Part shown: positions 33,325-44,641 of the stretch, in pieces
Layout: the number at the start of each line of letters is the position of its first letter
How positions within the stretch are numbered: position 1 is the stretch's first letter
Source: Numidum massiliense
GTDB taxonomy: Bacteria > Bacillota > Bacilli > Thermoactinomycetales > Novibacillaceae
Direction of reading: 5' to 3'
NCBI RefSeq assembly: GCF_001375555.1
Contig: NZ_CTDZ01000009.1
Coordinates: forward strand, 3,465,758 to 3,529,757
DNA: 64,000 bases
Made by a program: the position numbers and the translations under genes
Notes under the pieces: generated by a model
Databases searched by the model: none
What the model was told of the DNA's origin: nothing
What the model saw: the letters and a program-made list of their open reading frames with translations, nothing else

Positions 33325-33492
33325 AAGAATAAGCCATTCAGTTGGTTCTCCTGCCTGGCAGAAACGACGTAGAGACAAGCTTTTTTTTACGTTTAACGCA
33401 CCTGACGTTAGGGTAAAGTATTAATGGTTGTCCGCGTTGGTTTACGTTGGTTTACTGTAGGTAGGAGAGAAATATTATTAGGAGGGCTACAT

Positions 33493-34032
33493 ATGAGCAA
33501 ACGTTTAGTTGGTTTACCAGCACCAGATTTTGAAATGGAGAGCACGAAGGACTTAGAAAACCTCGAAACACCCGTACGTCTATCTGACTACAAAGGCAAA
33601 TGGTTAGTCCTGTTCTTTTATCCGTTAGACTTTACGTTTGTATGTCCTACCGAAATTACGGCATTGAGTGACCGAGCCGACGAGTTTAAGGCGTTGGACA
33701 CTGAAATTCTCGGCGTGAGCACAGATAGCAAATTCTCGCACCGCGCGTGGATGAACGTATCCCGCGACGACAACGGGATCGGCGACATTAACTTCCCGTT
33801 AGCTGCGGACACGACGCACCAAGTAAGCCGCGATTACGGGGTGCTCATTGAAGATAGAGGTGTGGCGCTCAGAGGACTGTTCATTATCGATCCGGAAGGC
33901 ATCCTGCGCTACCAAGTCGTCAACGACGAAAATATCGGTCGCAGTGTCGACGAAACGTTGCGCGTGCTGCAAGCACTGCAAACGGGTGGCCTGTGCCCGG
34001 CCAACTGGAAACCGGGTCAAAAGACGCTATAA
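33493..34032 (+). CDS. 2-Cys peroxiredoxin (AhpC/Prx1 type)
   Basis: The enzyme reduces hydrogen peroxide and alkyl hydroperoxides. The peroxidatic Cys51 lies in [15 protein letters not shown] and the resolving Cys168 in [11 protein letters not shown], the typical 2-Cys pair, with the conserved Arg further on in the fold. The 179-aa length is close to AhpC. The start at 33493 has TAGGAGGG eight bases ahead; the in-frame ATG at 33424 would add 23 unconserved residues. No AhpF partner is adjacent; electrons may come from the thioredoxin system. A PerR box precedes the promoter. Confidence 0.95.
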   Translation: MSKRLVGLPAPDFEMESTKDLENLETPVRLSDYKGKWLVLFFYPLDFTFVCPTEITALSDRADEFKALDTEILGVSTDSKFSHRAWMNVSRDDNGIGDINFPLAADTTHQVSRDYGVLIEDRGVALRGLFIIDPEGILRYQVVNDENIGRSVDETLRVLQALQTGGLCPANWKPGQKTL

Positions 34033-34054
34033 TTTTGGAGACAATATAGAGGAA

Positions 34055-34102
34055 GAGGGCGGAGGGTTTTATTCAATCCCTTCGCCTTCGCTGTCCTTTT
34101 TT
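34055..34102 (+). terminator. Terminator after peroxiredoxin
   Basis: GGCGGAGGG (34058-34066) pairs with CCCTTCGCC (34078-34086), extended by weaker pairs, and a run of six T residues follows about ten bases later. Confidence 0.6.
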
Positions 34103-34182
34103 ACGTATATGAGACAAAATCACATTTAACTTGGAAATGCCAGCAAAAACGGTTTATAATTACACATAAGGAGGAAATTACG

Positions 34183-34632
34183 ATGGCGTTGCGCTTACGC
34201 TCCGACATGCCCGAGTTTAAAAACGTCACTGAATGGGTGAACGGTGAGGTGACCAAAGAAGACTTACAAGGTCATCCGGTACTCGTTCACTTCTGGTCGA
34301 TTAGCTGTGGCGTATGTAAACAGACCTTGCCCGACGTGAATGAATGGCGCGAAAAATACAAAGAACACAACTTGAAAGTGGTCGGCGTGCATATGCCGCG
34401 TTCCGAAAAAGATACCGAAATCGCACCGGTCAAAGAAGCGATCGAAAAATACGAACTCATTCACCCGCAAATGATCGATAACACGCACAGTGTCGTCGAC
34501 GCATTCCAAAACGAATACGTCCCGGCTTACTATTTGTTTGACCAAGAGGGGAAATTACGGCACTTTCAAGCGGGAGAAAAAGGATTACACATGGTCGAAC
34601 AACGCCTGAAGCGCGTGTTAGACATAAAATAA
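34183..34632 (+). CDS. TlpA/ResA-like thioredoxin-fold protein, cytoplasmic
   Basis: The 149-aa product has a thioredoxin fold with HFWSISCGVCKQTLPDVNEW, giving CGVC as the redox pair at about residues 44-47, and the cis-Pro in VPAYYLFDQEGKL. There is no signal peptide or membrane helix, unlike ResA. It may reduce or oxidise cytoplasmic thiols; its place right after the peroxiredoxin and before gcvH hints at a redox role. The start has TAAGGAGG. It ends 21 bp before gcvH, so the two are probably on one transcript. Confidence 0.85.
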   Translation: MALRLRSDMPEFKNVTEWVNGEVTKEDLQGHPVLVHFWSISCGVCKQTLPDVNEWREKYKEHNLKVVGVHMPRSEKDTEIAPVKEAIEKYELIHPQMIDNTHSVVDAFQNEYVPAYYLFDQEGKLRHFQAGEKGLHMVEQRLKRVLDIK

Positions 34633-34653
34633 ACGCTACGGAGGATTTGAAGT

Positions 34654-35043
34654 ATGAACTTACCAAAAGAGTTAAAGTACAGCCAAGAACACGAATGGGT
34701 AAAGGAAGAAGGGAACAACCGCGTACGAATCGGCATTACCGATTTTGCACAATCCGAGCTCGGTGACATCGTCTTCGTCGAGTTGCCGGAAGTGGGTGAC
34801 GAAGTCGAAGCGAACGAACCGTTCGGTAGTGTCGAGTCGGTGAAAACTGTTTCTGAACTGTATGCTCCCGTCTCCGGTAAAGTGGTCGAAGTAAACGGTG
34901 AGTTAGACGATTCACCAGAACTGGTGAACGAGTCCCCGTACGAAAAGGCGTGGATGGTCGTCGTCGAGCTGTCGAATGCGGCTGAACTGGGTGACCTCTG
35001 GTCGGCGGAGAAGTACGAAGAGACGTTTAAGGAAGACGAATAA
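34654..35043 (+). CDS. gcvH: Glycine cleavage system H protein
   Basis: GcvH carries the lipoyl arm that shuttles the aminomethyl group between the P, T and L proteins; in Bacillales it is also the entry point for lipoate synthesis. The lipoylated Lys lies in [19 protein letters not shown] near residue 63. The fold is complete at 129 aa with an acidic C-terminus. GGAGG is nine bases before the ATG. The rest of the glycine cleavage system (gcvT, gcvP) is not in the window, as in other Bacillales where gcvH stands apart. Confidence 0.96.
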   Translation: MNLPKELKYSQEHEWVKEEGNNRVRIGITDFAQSELGDIVFVELPEVGDEVEANEPFGSVESVKTVSELYAPVSGKVVEVNGELDDSPELVNESPYEKAWMVVVELSNAAELGDLWSAEKYEETFKEDE

Positions 35044-35112
35044 AAAACTGTCGACATTCGACTCGCGTTCTAAGGATATATCCGGATAGCTATTAATGGC
35101 AATGTTGCTGTG

Positions 35113-35179
35113 AGAGCTTTCACCTGTTCCATGCACCGCAAACACGGTTGACAAGTGTGGTACAATAGGTGAAAGCTCT
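35113..35179. repeat. 13-bp perfect inverted repeat with 41-nt spacer
   Basis: AGAGCTTTCACCT (35113-35125) and AGGTGAAAGCTCT (35167-35179) are perfect inverted copies, and with one mismatch the arms extend to 16. The spacer holds TTGACA and TACAAT hexamers, but only seven bases apart. The 3' arm ends about 27 bp before the next gene, so the structure could be an operator pair or an RNA stem that controls it. Confidence 0.85.
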
Positions 35180-35206
35180 TTATCTATCTTAACGGAGGGA
35201 TAGCCT

Positions 35207-35620
35207 ATGAGTTTTTGCTGTGGAGCGAGTATGATTGGTGCTGTAGGCGCGATCAAAAGCAAACAGGTCCTTGTCGACGGCGTTCCCTTTTTGTTTTGCC
35301 CTGTCTGTCACAAAGTAGACGTCCATCACTCCGTTAAAGAACCGTTCGATTTACTCGTCGATCATGCGCTAGGGGATGGCGCGAAGCACGTTGATTTTAG
35401 AGAGCACGTCACCGAGCCAAGTGATGACATACTGAGTAACTGTATTTCGGTCGAGCGCGGTAATCCAGAGCAATTATTAACAGAACAAATCGACAATGCC
35501 CTTGATTTATACGGTTTCGCAAAATATATCGGTGACCGCGAATGGCAAGATACGCTAGTCAAACGGTTGAAAGTGTTTACTGCTGGGCTCGCCCGTTACC
35601 GACAAGGGGAGAACGTGTGA
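35207..35620 (+). CDS. Small conserved-looking protein with Cys pairs
   Basis: The 137-aa product is not recognised. It begins MSFCCGAS and has CPVC at about residues 29-32, so CC plus CxxC could hold a zinc ion. The central part is acidic with several His, and the C-terminus is amphipathic helix (WQDTLVKRLKVFTAGLARY). A GGAGGG site precedes the ATG. A long inverted repeat lies in front of it. It is convergent with the redoxin gene, with five bases between stops. A zinc-dependent regulator or chaperone is possible but unsupported. Confidence 0.65.
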   Translation: MSFCCGASMIGAVGAIKSKQVLVDGVPFLFCPVCHKVDVHHSVKEPFDLLVDHALGDGAKHVDFREHVTEPSDDILSNCISVERGNPEQLLTEQIDNALDLYGFAKYIGDREWQDTLVKRLKVFTAGLARYRQGENV

Positions 35621-35625
35621 TTCGC

Positions 35626-36126
35626 TTAGCCGCTTATAGTGGTACTGAACGTTTCCAGTACGTGGATAAACGGCACGTCTGCGCCGTAACGGCCGACGAT
35701 CATCCCTCGGGCGTCAATCACAACCCACGATGGCACCGAAGTGAGTCCGAAAGCGTCGTACGTTTCCCTGCCGCGATCACTCAGCACAGGTAACGTGAAC
35801 GCATTGTCCTTAAGAAATGGGATCGCGTCGTCCACGTGTCGTTCGCGACCAGTGACGTTAACGGTAACGATGGCAGCTGCTTCGCGAATGAAGGAGCTGC
35901 CGTCATTCGCGAGGGAGCGGTGAAACACTTCCATTTTTGGCAATTGCGCATGGCAGTCCGGGCACCAACTGACCCAGAACGCGAGGAGCAAACTTTTGCC
36001 GCGAAAAGCGGATAAGCATACTTCTATTTGTGCGTCTTGCAGAGTCGGCAAGCAAAAATCGGGTGCACGTTCGATCGGTAGCACCTCCCCTGTGCGATAT
36101 GTCCGACCTAATCGGTTAGTACCCAT
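35626..36126 (-). CDS. Thioredoxin-fold protein, redoxin/TlpA type
   Basis: The protein has APDFCLPTLQDAQIEV, the strand LLLAFWVSWCPDCHAQLPKMEVF with CPDC as redox pair, and the cis-Pro in SVPSWVVIDARGMIVGRYG. This is the TlpA/MauD-like peroxiredoxin-related fold. The start is unclear: ATG at 36126 is taken, but it lacks a ribosome site; a TTG at 36174 also lacks one, while a strong GGGGAGG lies further inside with no good start behind it. No signal peptide is seen. It is divergent from the riboswitch-controlled met operon. Confidence 0.8.
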   Translation of the reverse strand: MGTNRLGRTYRTGEVLPIERAPDFCLPTLQDAQIEVCLSAFRGKSLLLAFWVSWCPDCHAQLPKMEVFHRSLANDGSSFIREAAAIVTVNVTGRERHVDDAIPFLKDNAFTLPVLSDRGRETYDAFGLTSVPSWVVIDARGMIVGRYGADVPFIHVLETFSTTISG

Positions 36127-36182
36127 CTTATCGTGAAAACAGCGTGACTTCAACGGAAACAAAAATTGCCGCAAAAATACAG

Positions 36183-36211
36183 TTGTGCTATTTTGGTCGG
36201 CATGTTACAAT
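36183..36211 (+). promoter_or_regulatory. Promoter of the met riboswitch transcript
   Basis: TTGTGC, a 17-bp spacer and TACAAT with an extended TGT before the -10. The expected start lies just before the aptamer. Confidence 0.7.
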
Positions 36212-36235
36212 CACGAATAATTGCATAACCTTTGG

Positions 36236-36357
36236 ATTCTCTTATCCAGAGAGGTGGAGGGAAAGGCCCGATGAAACCCGGCAACCATTTTCACGCGCGG
36301 CGTGTGAAAAAAGGTGCCAATTCCTTCAGGCGCTGTGCCTGGCAGATGAGAGAGAAC
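36236..36357 (+). ncRNA. SAM-I (S-box) riboswitch
   Basis: The conserved S-box core is present in order: CTTATCCAGAGAGGTGGAGG, then GGCCCGATGAAACCCGGCAA, a variable hairpin TTTTCACGCGCGGCGTGTGAAA, AAGGTGCCAATTCC, TTCAGGCGCTGTGCCTGGCA and GATGAGAGAGAA closing P1. SAM binding would favour the terminator downstream and switch metNIQ off when methionine and SAM are plentiful. Confidence 0.97.
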
Positions 36358-36372
36358 GGATCTTGTTGAGGC

Positions 36373-36405
36373 AAGTCCTTTCCCGTCTGCGGAGAGGACT
36401 TTTTA
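36373..36405 (+). terminator. Riboswitch expression-platform terminator
   Basis: AAGTCCTTTCC (36373-36383) pairs with GGAGAGGACTT (36391-36401), one G-U pair, followed by TTTTT. Confidence 0.92.
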
Positions 36406-36427
36406 TGTTTTATAGGGGGGATGGCGG

Positions 36428-37462
36428 TTGATTCGACTAAGTGGGATCCGCAAACATTTTCCAACGCGGCACAGTGAAATTCGCGCGGTCGACGGGGTCA
36501 ATTTGACCGTTGAGCCGGGGGAAATATTCGGCGTGATCGGTTACAGTGGCGCTGGCAAAAGCACCCTCATCCGCACGATTAATTTGCTCGAGCCGCCGAC
36601 GGAAGGGAAGGTTATCGTCGGGGATCGTGTGTTAACGGAGTTGTCGGCGCGAGACTTGCGCCTAGCGCGGCAAGAGATCGGCATGATTTTCCAACAATTT
36701 AATTTGCTTTGGTCGCGTACTGTTGCAGAAAATGTGCGCTTTCCACTCGAAATTGCGGGATTAGACAAGCAGACAGCTGCGGACAAAGTGCAGCATTTGT
36801 TGGAAGTAGTTGGATTAAGTGACCGAAGAGACGCATATCCGGCACAGCTGTCCGGTGGCCAAAAGCAACGCGTCGGGATCGCACGGGCGCTGGCGGGCGA
36901 TCCAAAAGTGCTCTTGTGCGACGAAGCGACGTCTGCCTTAGACCCGAAAACGACCGAAGACATTTTACAGTTACTACAAAAAATTAATCGCCAATTCGGC
37001 TTAACGATCGTACTCATTACGCATGAAATGGACGTCATCCGTAAAATATGTCATCGCGTCGCGGTGATGGATCACGGCAAAATCGTGGAGAGCGGACCCG
37101 TCGCCGCACTGTTTCGCCGGCCACAGACGGCGATTACGCGGCAATTTGTGCAAGAAAGTGTCGGGGCACAAGGGGCGGATGAATCGCTGGACGTGTTGCT
37201 AGAGGAAGTGACGGCTGGCGCTATCCTCAAGTGTACGTTTCCCGGATCGGGAGCGACACAGCCGGTCATTAGCCGCTGTATCCGCGAATGTGACGTCGAC
37301 TTAAACATTTTGGCAGGACAGTTGCATCGTGTGCAAGGGGCATCTTACGGCACGCTTTACGTACAACTTGACGCCCCGGAGGAGCTACTCGCGCGCGTTG
37401 TACGTTACTTGCGCGACAGCGACATCGAAGTGGAGGTGGTAAAGCGTGGCACTCCTGCCTAA
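36428..37462 (+). CDS. metN: Methionine ABC transporter ATP-binding protein, MetN
   Basis: MetN drives methionine uptake. Walker A is GYSGAGKST, the signature LSGGQKQRVGIARAL and Walker B VLLCDEATSALDP are intact, and a C-terminal NIL (ACT-like) regulatory domain covers about residues 265-344. The start is TTG at 36428 with GGGGGG upstream. It overlaps metI by 17 bp, so the subunits are coupled. The SAM riboswitch directly in front supports a methionine rather than another amino-acid substrate. Confidence 0.96.
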   Translation: MIRLSGIRKHFPTRHSEIRAVDGVNLTVEPGEIFGVIGYSGAGKSTLIRTINLLEPPTEGKVIVGDRVLTELSARDLRLARQEIGMIFQQFNLLWSRTVAENVRFPLEIAGLDKQTAADKVQHLLEVVGLSDRRDAYPAQLSGGQKQRVGIARALAGDPKVLLCDEATSALDPKTTEDILQLLQKINRQFGLTIVLITHEMDVIRKICHRVAVMDHGKIVESGPVAALFRRPQTAITRQFVQESVGAQGADESLDVLLEEVTAGAILKCTFPGSGATQPVISRCIRECDVDLNILAGQLHRVQGASYGTLYVQLDAPEELLARVVRYLRDSDIEVEVVKRGTPA

Positions 37463-38108
37463 TGTGCAGTGGGATCTTATGCTCGAAGCGACCGTCGATA
37501 CGGTATACATGGTGTTTATTTCTACTTTTTTCACGGCGCTCCTCGGAGTGCCGCTCGGGATCTTACTCGTCGCAACTGACGTGAACGGGATTCGTCCATT
37601 GCCGTTGCTGCAGCGCATCGTCGGGGTCTTTGTCAACTTGTTCCGCTCTGTGCCGTTTATCGTGTTAGCCGTCTGGATGCTCCCGGTGGCACGTGTCATC
37701 GTCGGTAACTCGCTCGGCCCGACAGCCGCTTGCGTGTCGCTTATCGTCGGTGCCGCACCGTTCTATGCGCGACTCGTCGAAACGTCGTTGCGCGAGGTCG
37801 GAAAAGGGGTCGTCGAGGCAGCGCGAGCGATGGGGGCGTCGCGCCGACAAATTGTGCGCAAAGTACTCCTTCCCGAAGCGTTGCCGGGTATCGTTTCCGG
37901 CCTTACCGTCACGTGTATTACGCTCATCGGCTACACAGCCATTACCGGATTAATCGGCGGCGGCGGTTTAGGTGACCTCGCCTACCGCTACGGGTTTCAA
38001 TCGTTTCAAACGGATGTTATGATCGTCGCCACAGCGATTCTCGTCATCATGGTACAACTCATTCAAGTGCTCGGTGACCGCCTCGTGAAAAAAATCGATA
38101 AGCGGTAA
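37446..38108 (+). CDS. metI: Methionine ABC transporter permease, MetI
   Basis: The 220-aa permease has five hydrophobic segments and the inner-membrane EAA loop VVEAARAMGASRRQIVRKVLLPEALPGI near residues 120-145, which docks with MetN. The GFQSFQTDVM C-terminal part is typical of MetI. The start is GTG with GGAGGTGG upstream and overlaps the metN end. Confidence 0.96.
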   Translation: MALLPNVQWDLMLEATVDTVYMVFISTFFTALLGVPLGILLVATDVNGIRPLPLLQRIVGVFVNLFRSVPFIVLAVWMLPVARVIVGNSLGPTAACVSLIVGAAPFYARLVETSLREVGKGVVEAARAMGASRRQIVRKVLLPEALPGIVSGLTVTCITLIGYTAITGLIGGGGLGDLAYRYGFQSFQTDVMIVATAILVIMVQLIQVLGDRLVKKIDKR

Positions 38109-38126
38109 ACCGACATTCGTGGTTCG

Positions 38127-38147
38127 CCCAGGCTTCCTTAGCCCGGG
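38127..38147 (+). other. Intercistronic hairpin between metI and metQ
   Basis: CCCAGGCT (38127-38134) and AGCCCGGG (38140-38147) form an 8-bp stem with one mismatch. No T-run follows; it may set the relative amount of metQ message. Confidence 0.5.
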
Positions 38148-38186
38148 AGCAATAAATATTTTGTAATTTTAGGAGGAGAGAAATAG

Positions 38187-39050
38187 GTGAAAAAGCTGTT
38201 TAACGTACTATTAGTAACGATACTCACGCTCGCTGTCGCCGCCTGCGGTTCAGCGGCAAACGAAACGGGGAAAGACGGTGACGCTGGAGGTAACCAGGGA
38301 GCGAAAGAACCGGTTAAGAAAGAACCGGTTAAGCTAACAGTAGGCGCTTCAGCTGTACCCCATGCGGAAATTTTGGAACACATTAAGCCGGCGCTCGAAA
38401 AGGAAGGGATCGCGTTAGACGTTAAAGTGTTCCAAGACTACGTCTTACCGAATAAGACGCTCGCTGAAGGAGAGTTGGACGCCAACTACTTCCAGCATAA
38501 ACCGTGGATGGAAACAGCGAACGAAGAAAACGGTTGGAAGCTCGTCGACGCCGTCGGCGTACACATCGAACCGATCGGTGCCTACTCGGAAACACACGAT
38601 TCGGTGGACAACATTCCCGACGGGGCGACAGTAGCGATTCCGAACGCGACGGCGGAAACGCACCGAGTGCTCTTGCTACTGGAAGCGAACGGGCTGATCA
38701 AATTGAAAGCGGGAGACGGCAACAAGAAGTTGGCAGACATCGCCGAAAACCCGAAAAACCTTAAGTTTAAAGAAGTAGAAAATGCGATGCTGCCGCGAAC
38801 GCTGCAAGATGTTGACTTTGCTGTCATTAATACGAACTACGCCTTGCAAGCCGACTTGAACCCGACGAAGGATGCTTTGTTTATCGAGGATGCGCGCTCC
38901 CCTTACGTCAATGTGTTAGCGGTAAACGCAGGAGATGAGAAGAAGCCGGAAATTGAAACACTCGTCAAGGTATTGACCTCGGACGACGTAAAAAAATTTA
39001 TTGAAGAGAAGTATGAAGGCGCCGTTGTCCCAGCGTTTACAAATAAATAA
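38187..39050 (+). CDS. metQ: Methionine-binding lipoprotein, MetQ
   Basis: The signal peptide ends in LTLAVAACGSA (lipid Cys about 20), followed by a Gly/Lys linker. The NlpA/MetQ fold shows TVGASAVPHAEILEHIKPALEKEGI, LPNKTLAEGELDANYFQHKPWM, VHIEPIGAYSE and NTNYALQADLNPTKDALFIED. The length is 287 aa. The start is GTG with AGGAGGAG. It delivers methionine to MetNI. A terminator follows at once. Confidence 0.96.
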   Translation: MKKLFNVLLVTILTLAVAACGSAANETGKDGDAGGNQGAKEPVKKEPVKLTVGASAVPHAEILEHIKPALEKEGIALDVKVFQDYVLPNKTLAEGELDANYFQHKPWMETANEENGWKLVDAVGVHIEPIGAYSETHDSVDNIPDGATVAIPNATAETHRVLLLLEANGLIKLKAGDGNKKLADIAENPKNLKFKEVENAMLPRTLQDVDFAVINTNYALQADLNPTKDALFIEDARSPYVNVLAVNAGDEKKPEIETLVKVLTSDDVKKFIEEKYEGAVVPAFTNK

Positions 39051-39060
39051 TTGCGCGGAC

Positions 39061-39089
39061 AATGCGTGAAGCACCAGAACGCATTTTTT
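39061..39089 (+). terminator. Terminator of the met operon
   Basis: AATGCGT (39061-39067) pairs with ACGCATT (39079-39085), followed by a T-run. Confidence 0.8.
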
Positions 39090-39175
39090 GTGCGGTCATA
39101 AAAAATTCCCAGCAGGGATTTTTAAACCTCTTGTCGAAGTGTATAGTAATCAACATCAGAAGGCAGGGATGCAGC

Positions 39176-40507
39176 ATGTCGATCGAACGAATCGAACTTG
39201 GCAATATTATTCGTAAAAAGAGAAAGGAACTCGGCCTAACCTTGAACGATCTGGCAGGAGATAATATTTCTGTCCCGACCATCAGTAACATTGAGCGCGG
39301 CATTACGCACAATGTGAGCGATGAGAAGATTACTTATCTCCTCGACCAATTGGGACTAGATGAGCAGACGATCGCCAAGATGAAACAGTCGGGAGCAGTG
39401 GAAAAGGAGCACGTCGAGCTCGAACTCGTCAACATTGCGCACCTGGTCGAACTGAAACTTTTCGACCTAGCGCGCGAGCGCATTATGGCCTTAGAGAAAC
39501 AAGACATTATCGATGAAAATGCGCACTTTTCCGCCCATTTGCAACTAACTAAGGCCAATTTATACCTTTATCGGCAGCATTGGGATCGTACCGAGCGCAT
39601 CTTAAAGAAGGTTGTTCGCCTCGTCAAAGAGTGTGCCATCGACGCGAAAACGAACATCGAAGCGGAAGCGTACTACTTGTGGGGGCAGATCGTCTTTTAC
39701 CGCGACCAAGATACAGAACAAGCGTTGCGCTACAGTGATTGGGCCTTGGACGCCTTTCATCTAGGTGGCGATAAGCCGTACTTAGAAGGGCGCATCAACT
39801 ATAACATCGGCGTTTATCACTACCGTGCGGAAGCGTATGCGCCAGCGTTAAAATATATTAGCAAAGCAAAGAAAATAAGCGAACAGACGAACGATATGCG
39901 TACGTTGGCGATGACCTTTTATATGGAAGGAAATATTTTGAAGAAGCAAGAAATGTATCAAGAAGCGATTCCGTTTTTCAAGAAGGCAATTAACGTGTCG
40001 CGCACACTTTATCCGAACAATGATCTCGCCTGTCACCTCTATATTAATATGGGGGACAACTATTATTGTGCGGAACAGTACGAAGAGGCGATCCGCTATT
40101 ACAAAATTGTACGGGAGCTGTGCCACGTAACGAAAGATCAACAGATGATGGCGCACGTGTACAGATCGTACGGGGAAGTATATTTAGCGACTGGCGATTA
40201 TGACCGGGCGGCACTTTGTGCCGATAAGGCGCTCGACTTAATGAAGAAAGTTCCGTCGCCGTTCGACCGTTTTCGCCTCTTACTGCTCTGTGCAAATACT
40301 GCCCTGTGTCAAAAATCAGAAAAGACAGTCGACTACTGTCAAGAAGGGATTCGCCTCGCCGACGAATTGAAACAGTATCGTATGAAAAAGGAATTCCACT
40401 TTTTGTTGGCAAAATACTATAGCGGGGTAGGAAACAACGAGAAGCATCTAAGGGAACTGCAGCATTTGTTCTACGTCGAGACAGTATTGAACAAAGAAGC
40501 CCGCTAA
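39176..40507 (+). CDS. HTH (XRE) plus tetratricopeptide regulator, RRNPP-like
   Basis: Residues 1-65 form an XRE helix-turn-helix (LGNIIRKKRKELGLTLNDLAG, then ISVPTISNIERG). From about residue 110 to the end the chain is a series of helical TPR units (such as YHYRAEAYAPALKYISKAKKI and YEEAIRYYKIVRELC), giving 443 aa. This is the layout of NprR/PlcR/Rap-type peptide-sensing regulators. No gene for an exported pheromone with a signal sequence is seen on either side, so the ligand may be absent, elsewhere, or not a peptide. The start at 39176 is preferred: the HTH begins directly after it. Single-gene unit with terminators on both sides. Confidence 0.85.
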   Translation: MSIERIELGNIIRKKRKELGLTLNDLAGDNISVPTISNIERGITHNVSDEKITYLLDQLGLDEQTIAKMKQSGAVEKEHVELELVNIAHLVELKLFDLARERIMALEKQDIIDENAHFSAHLQLTKANLYLYRQHWDRTERILKKVVRLVKECAIDAKTNIEAEAYYLWGQIVFYRDQDTEQALRYSDWALDAFHLGGDKPYLEGRINYNIGVYHYRAEAYAPALKYISKAKKISEQTNDMRTLAMTFYMEGNILKKQEMYQEAIPFFKKAINVSRTLYPNNDLACHLYINMGDNYYCAEQYEEAIRYYKIVRELCHVTKDQQMMAHVYRSYGEVYLATGDYDRAALCADKALDLMKKVPSPFDRFRLLLLCANTALCQKSEKTVDYCQEGIRLADELKQYRMKKEFHFLLAKYYSGVGNNEKHLRELQHLFYVETVLNKEAR

Positions 40508-40537
40508 GTCGCAGGTCAATTGACCGCCTACGTCTAC

Positions 40538-40580
40538 GCGATCCCCGTGCGCTGAAACAGCAACCGGGGATCGCCGTTTT
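40538..40580 (+). terminator. Terminator after the HTH-TPR regulator
   Basis: GCGATCCCCG (40538-40547) pairs perfectly with CGGGGATCGC (40565-40574), followed by CGTTTT. A separate 12-bp palindrome GGTCAATTGACC lies just before it at 40514-40525. Confidence 0.75.
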
Positions 40581-40663
40581 ATGTCCAATCAATTTCCCTC
40601 GTACATATGAGACGTATAACTCTGCGCGATAACTTTGCGCGATAAGGAGGGGCACCGCCACTT

Positions 40664-40726
40664 ATGCCTTCCCCTATACGGTTAATTGAGAATGACCGAC
40701 AGTTCGTACTGTTGAAACATCATTAA
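40664..40726 (+). CDS. Possible 20-aa leader or small protein before suf
   Basis: A strong AAGGAGG at 40644-40650 is followed, 13 bases later, by an ATG opening a 20-codon frame (MPSPIRLIENDRQFVLLKHH). The spacing is longer than ideal. Just upstream TGCGCGATAA occurs twice (40623-40632 and 40636-40645). It is not hydrophobic, so it is not an exported pheromone. It could be a leader peptide or chance. Confidence 0.3.
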   Translation: MPSPIRLIENDRQFVLLKHH

Positions 40727-40760
40727 AGTTCCTTATACGGTGTTACTTCTTTGGCGAGTA

Positions 40761-40801
40761 TGGTATACTTTACAATGAGAATACATTAAGAATGATTATA
40801 A
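40761..40801 (+). promoter_or_regulatory. suf promoter (extended -10) and PerR/Fur-like box
   Basis: TGGTATACT (40761-40769) is an extended -10 without a good -35. At 40787-40801, TAAGAATGATTATAA matches 12 of 14 fixed positions of the PerR consensus and 11 of 14 of the Fur consensus, placed just after the expected start. Iron or peroxide control of suf would fit, but the match is imperfect. Confidence 0.45.
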
Positions 40802-40870
40802 ACTGAGAAAGCAACGGCGGCTTTTAAAACACGGCCTTTAAATATAGCAACTACACTGGAGGAATGCCAC

Positions 40871-41659
40871 ATGTCAAACATCCCTAAGTTAACAGTAGAC
40901 GACTTGCACGTCTCTATTGAAGATAAGCACATCCTTAAAGGTGTCAACTTAGAAGTTAAGGGCGGCGAAATCCATGCGATCATGGGGCCGAACGGCACCG
41001 GTAAAAGTACGCTCGCCTCTGCGTTAATGGGTCACCCTAAATACGAAGTGACACAAGGCGCCGTTACGCTCGACGGCGAAGATGTTCTAGACATGGAAGT
41101 GGACGAGCGGGCGCGCAAGGGGATTTTCCTCGCCATGCAATACCCGAGTGAAATTAGTGGCGTGACGAACGCCGACTTTTTACGCAGTGCCGTCAACGCA
41201 CAGCGCGGTGAAGGTAATGAAGTATCGATCATGAAGTTTATCCGCCAGCTTGACAAGAAGATGGAAGCGTTGGATATCGACCCGGTGTTTGCGGAACGTT
41301 ACTTAAACGAAGGATTTTCCGGCGGGGAGAAGAAACGGAACGAAATATTGCAAATGATGATGTTAGAGCCGCGCATTTCTATTCTCGACGAGATCGATTC
41401 GGGACTCGACATCGACGCGTTGAAAGTAGTGGCCAAAGGCGTTAACGACATGCGCAGCCCAAACAACGGCGTGTTAATTATTACCCACTACCAGCGGTTG
41501 TTGAACTACATTAAACCGGACTTCGTGCACGTGATGATGCAAGGTCGTATCGTAAAATCGGGTGGACCGGAGTTGGCTGAGCGCTTAGAAGCGGAAGGTT
41601 ACGAATGGGTCAAAGAAGAACTCGGCATTAAAGACGAAACAGTCGGCCAAGAGGCTTAA
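40871..41659 (+). CDS. sufC: Fe-S cluster assembly ATPase SufC
   Basis: SufC is the ABC-type ATPase of the SufBCD scaffold that builds Fe-S clusters in the cytoplasm. Walker A is GPNGTGKSTLAS, the signature is FSGGEKKRNEILQMM, and Walker B is ISILDEIDSGLDIDAL, the last two being diagnostic of SufC rather than a transporter. The length is 262 aa. GGAGG precedes the ATG. It heads sufC-D-S-U-B, the usual Bacillales order. Confidence 0.97.
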   Translation: MSNIPKLTVDDLHVSIEDKHILKGVNLEVKGGEIHAIMGPNGTGKSTLASALMGHPKYEVTQGAVTLDGEDVLDMEVDERARKGIFLAMQYPSEISGVTNADFLRSAVNAQRGEGNEVSIMKFIRQLDKKMEALDIDPVFAERYLNEGFSGGEKKRNEILQMMMLEPRISILDEIDSGLDIDALKVVAKGVNDMRSPNNGVLIITHYQRLLNYIKPDFVHVMMQGRIVKSGGPELAERLEAEGYEWVKEELGIKDETVGQEA

Positions 41660-41677
41660 GTAGGAGGGATGTCAAAG

Positions 41678-44628
<2,951 letters not shown>

Positions 44629-44641
44629 GGAGATGAAGACG

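Noticed and set aside
35148-35166. Promoter TTGACA ... TACAAT inside the inverted repeat
   Set aside because: The spacer is only seven bases; the hexamers cannot work together.
40664-40726. Exported pheromone for the HTH-TPR regulator
   Set aside because: The 20 residues have no hydrophobic signal segment and are too short for a pre-peptide.
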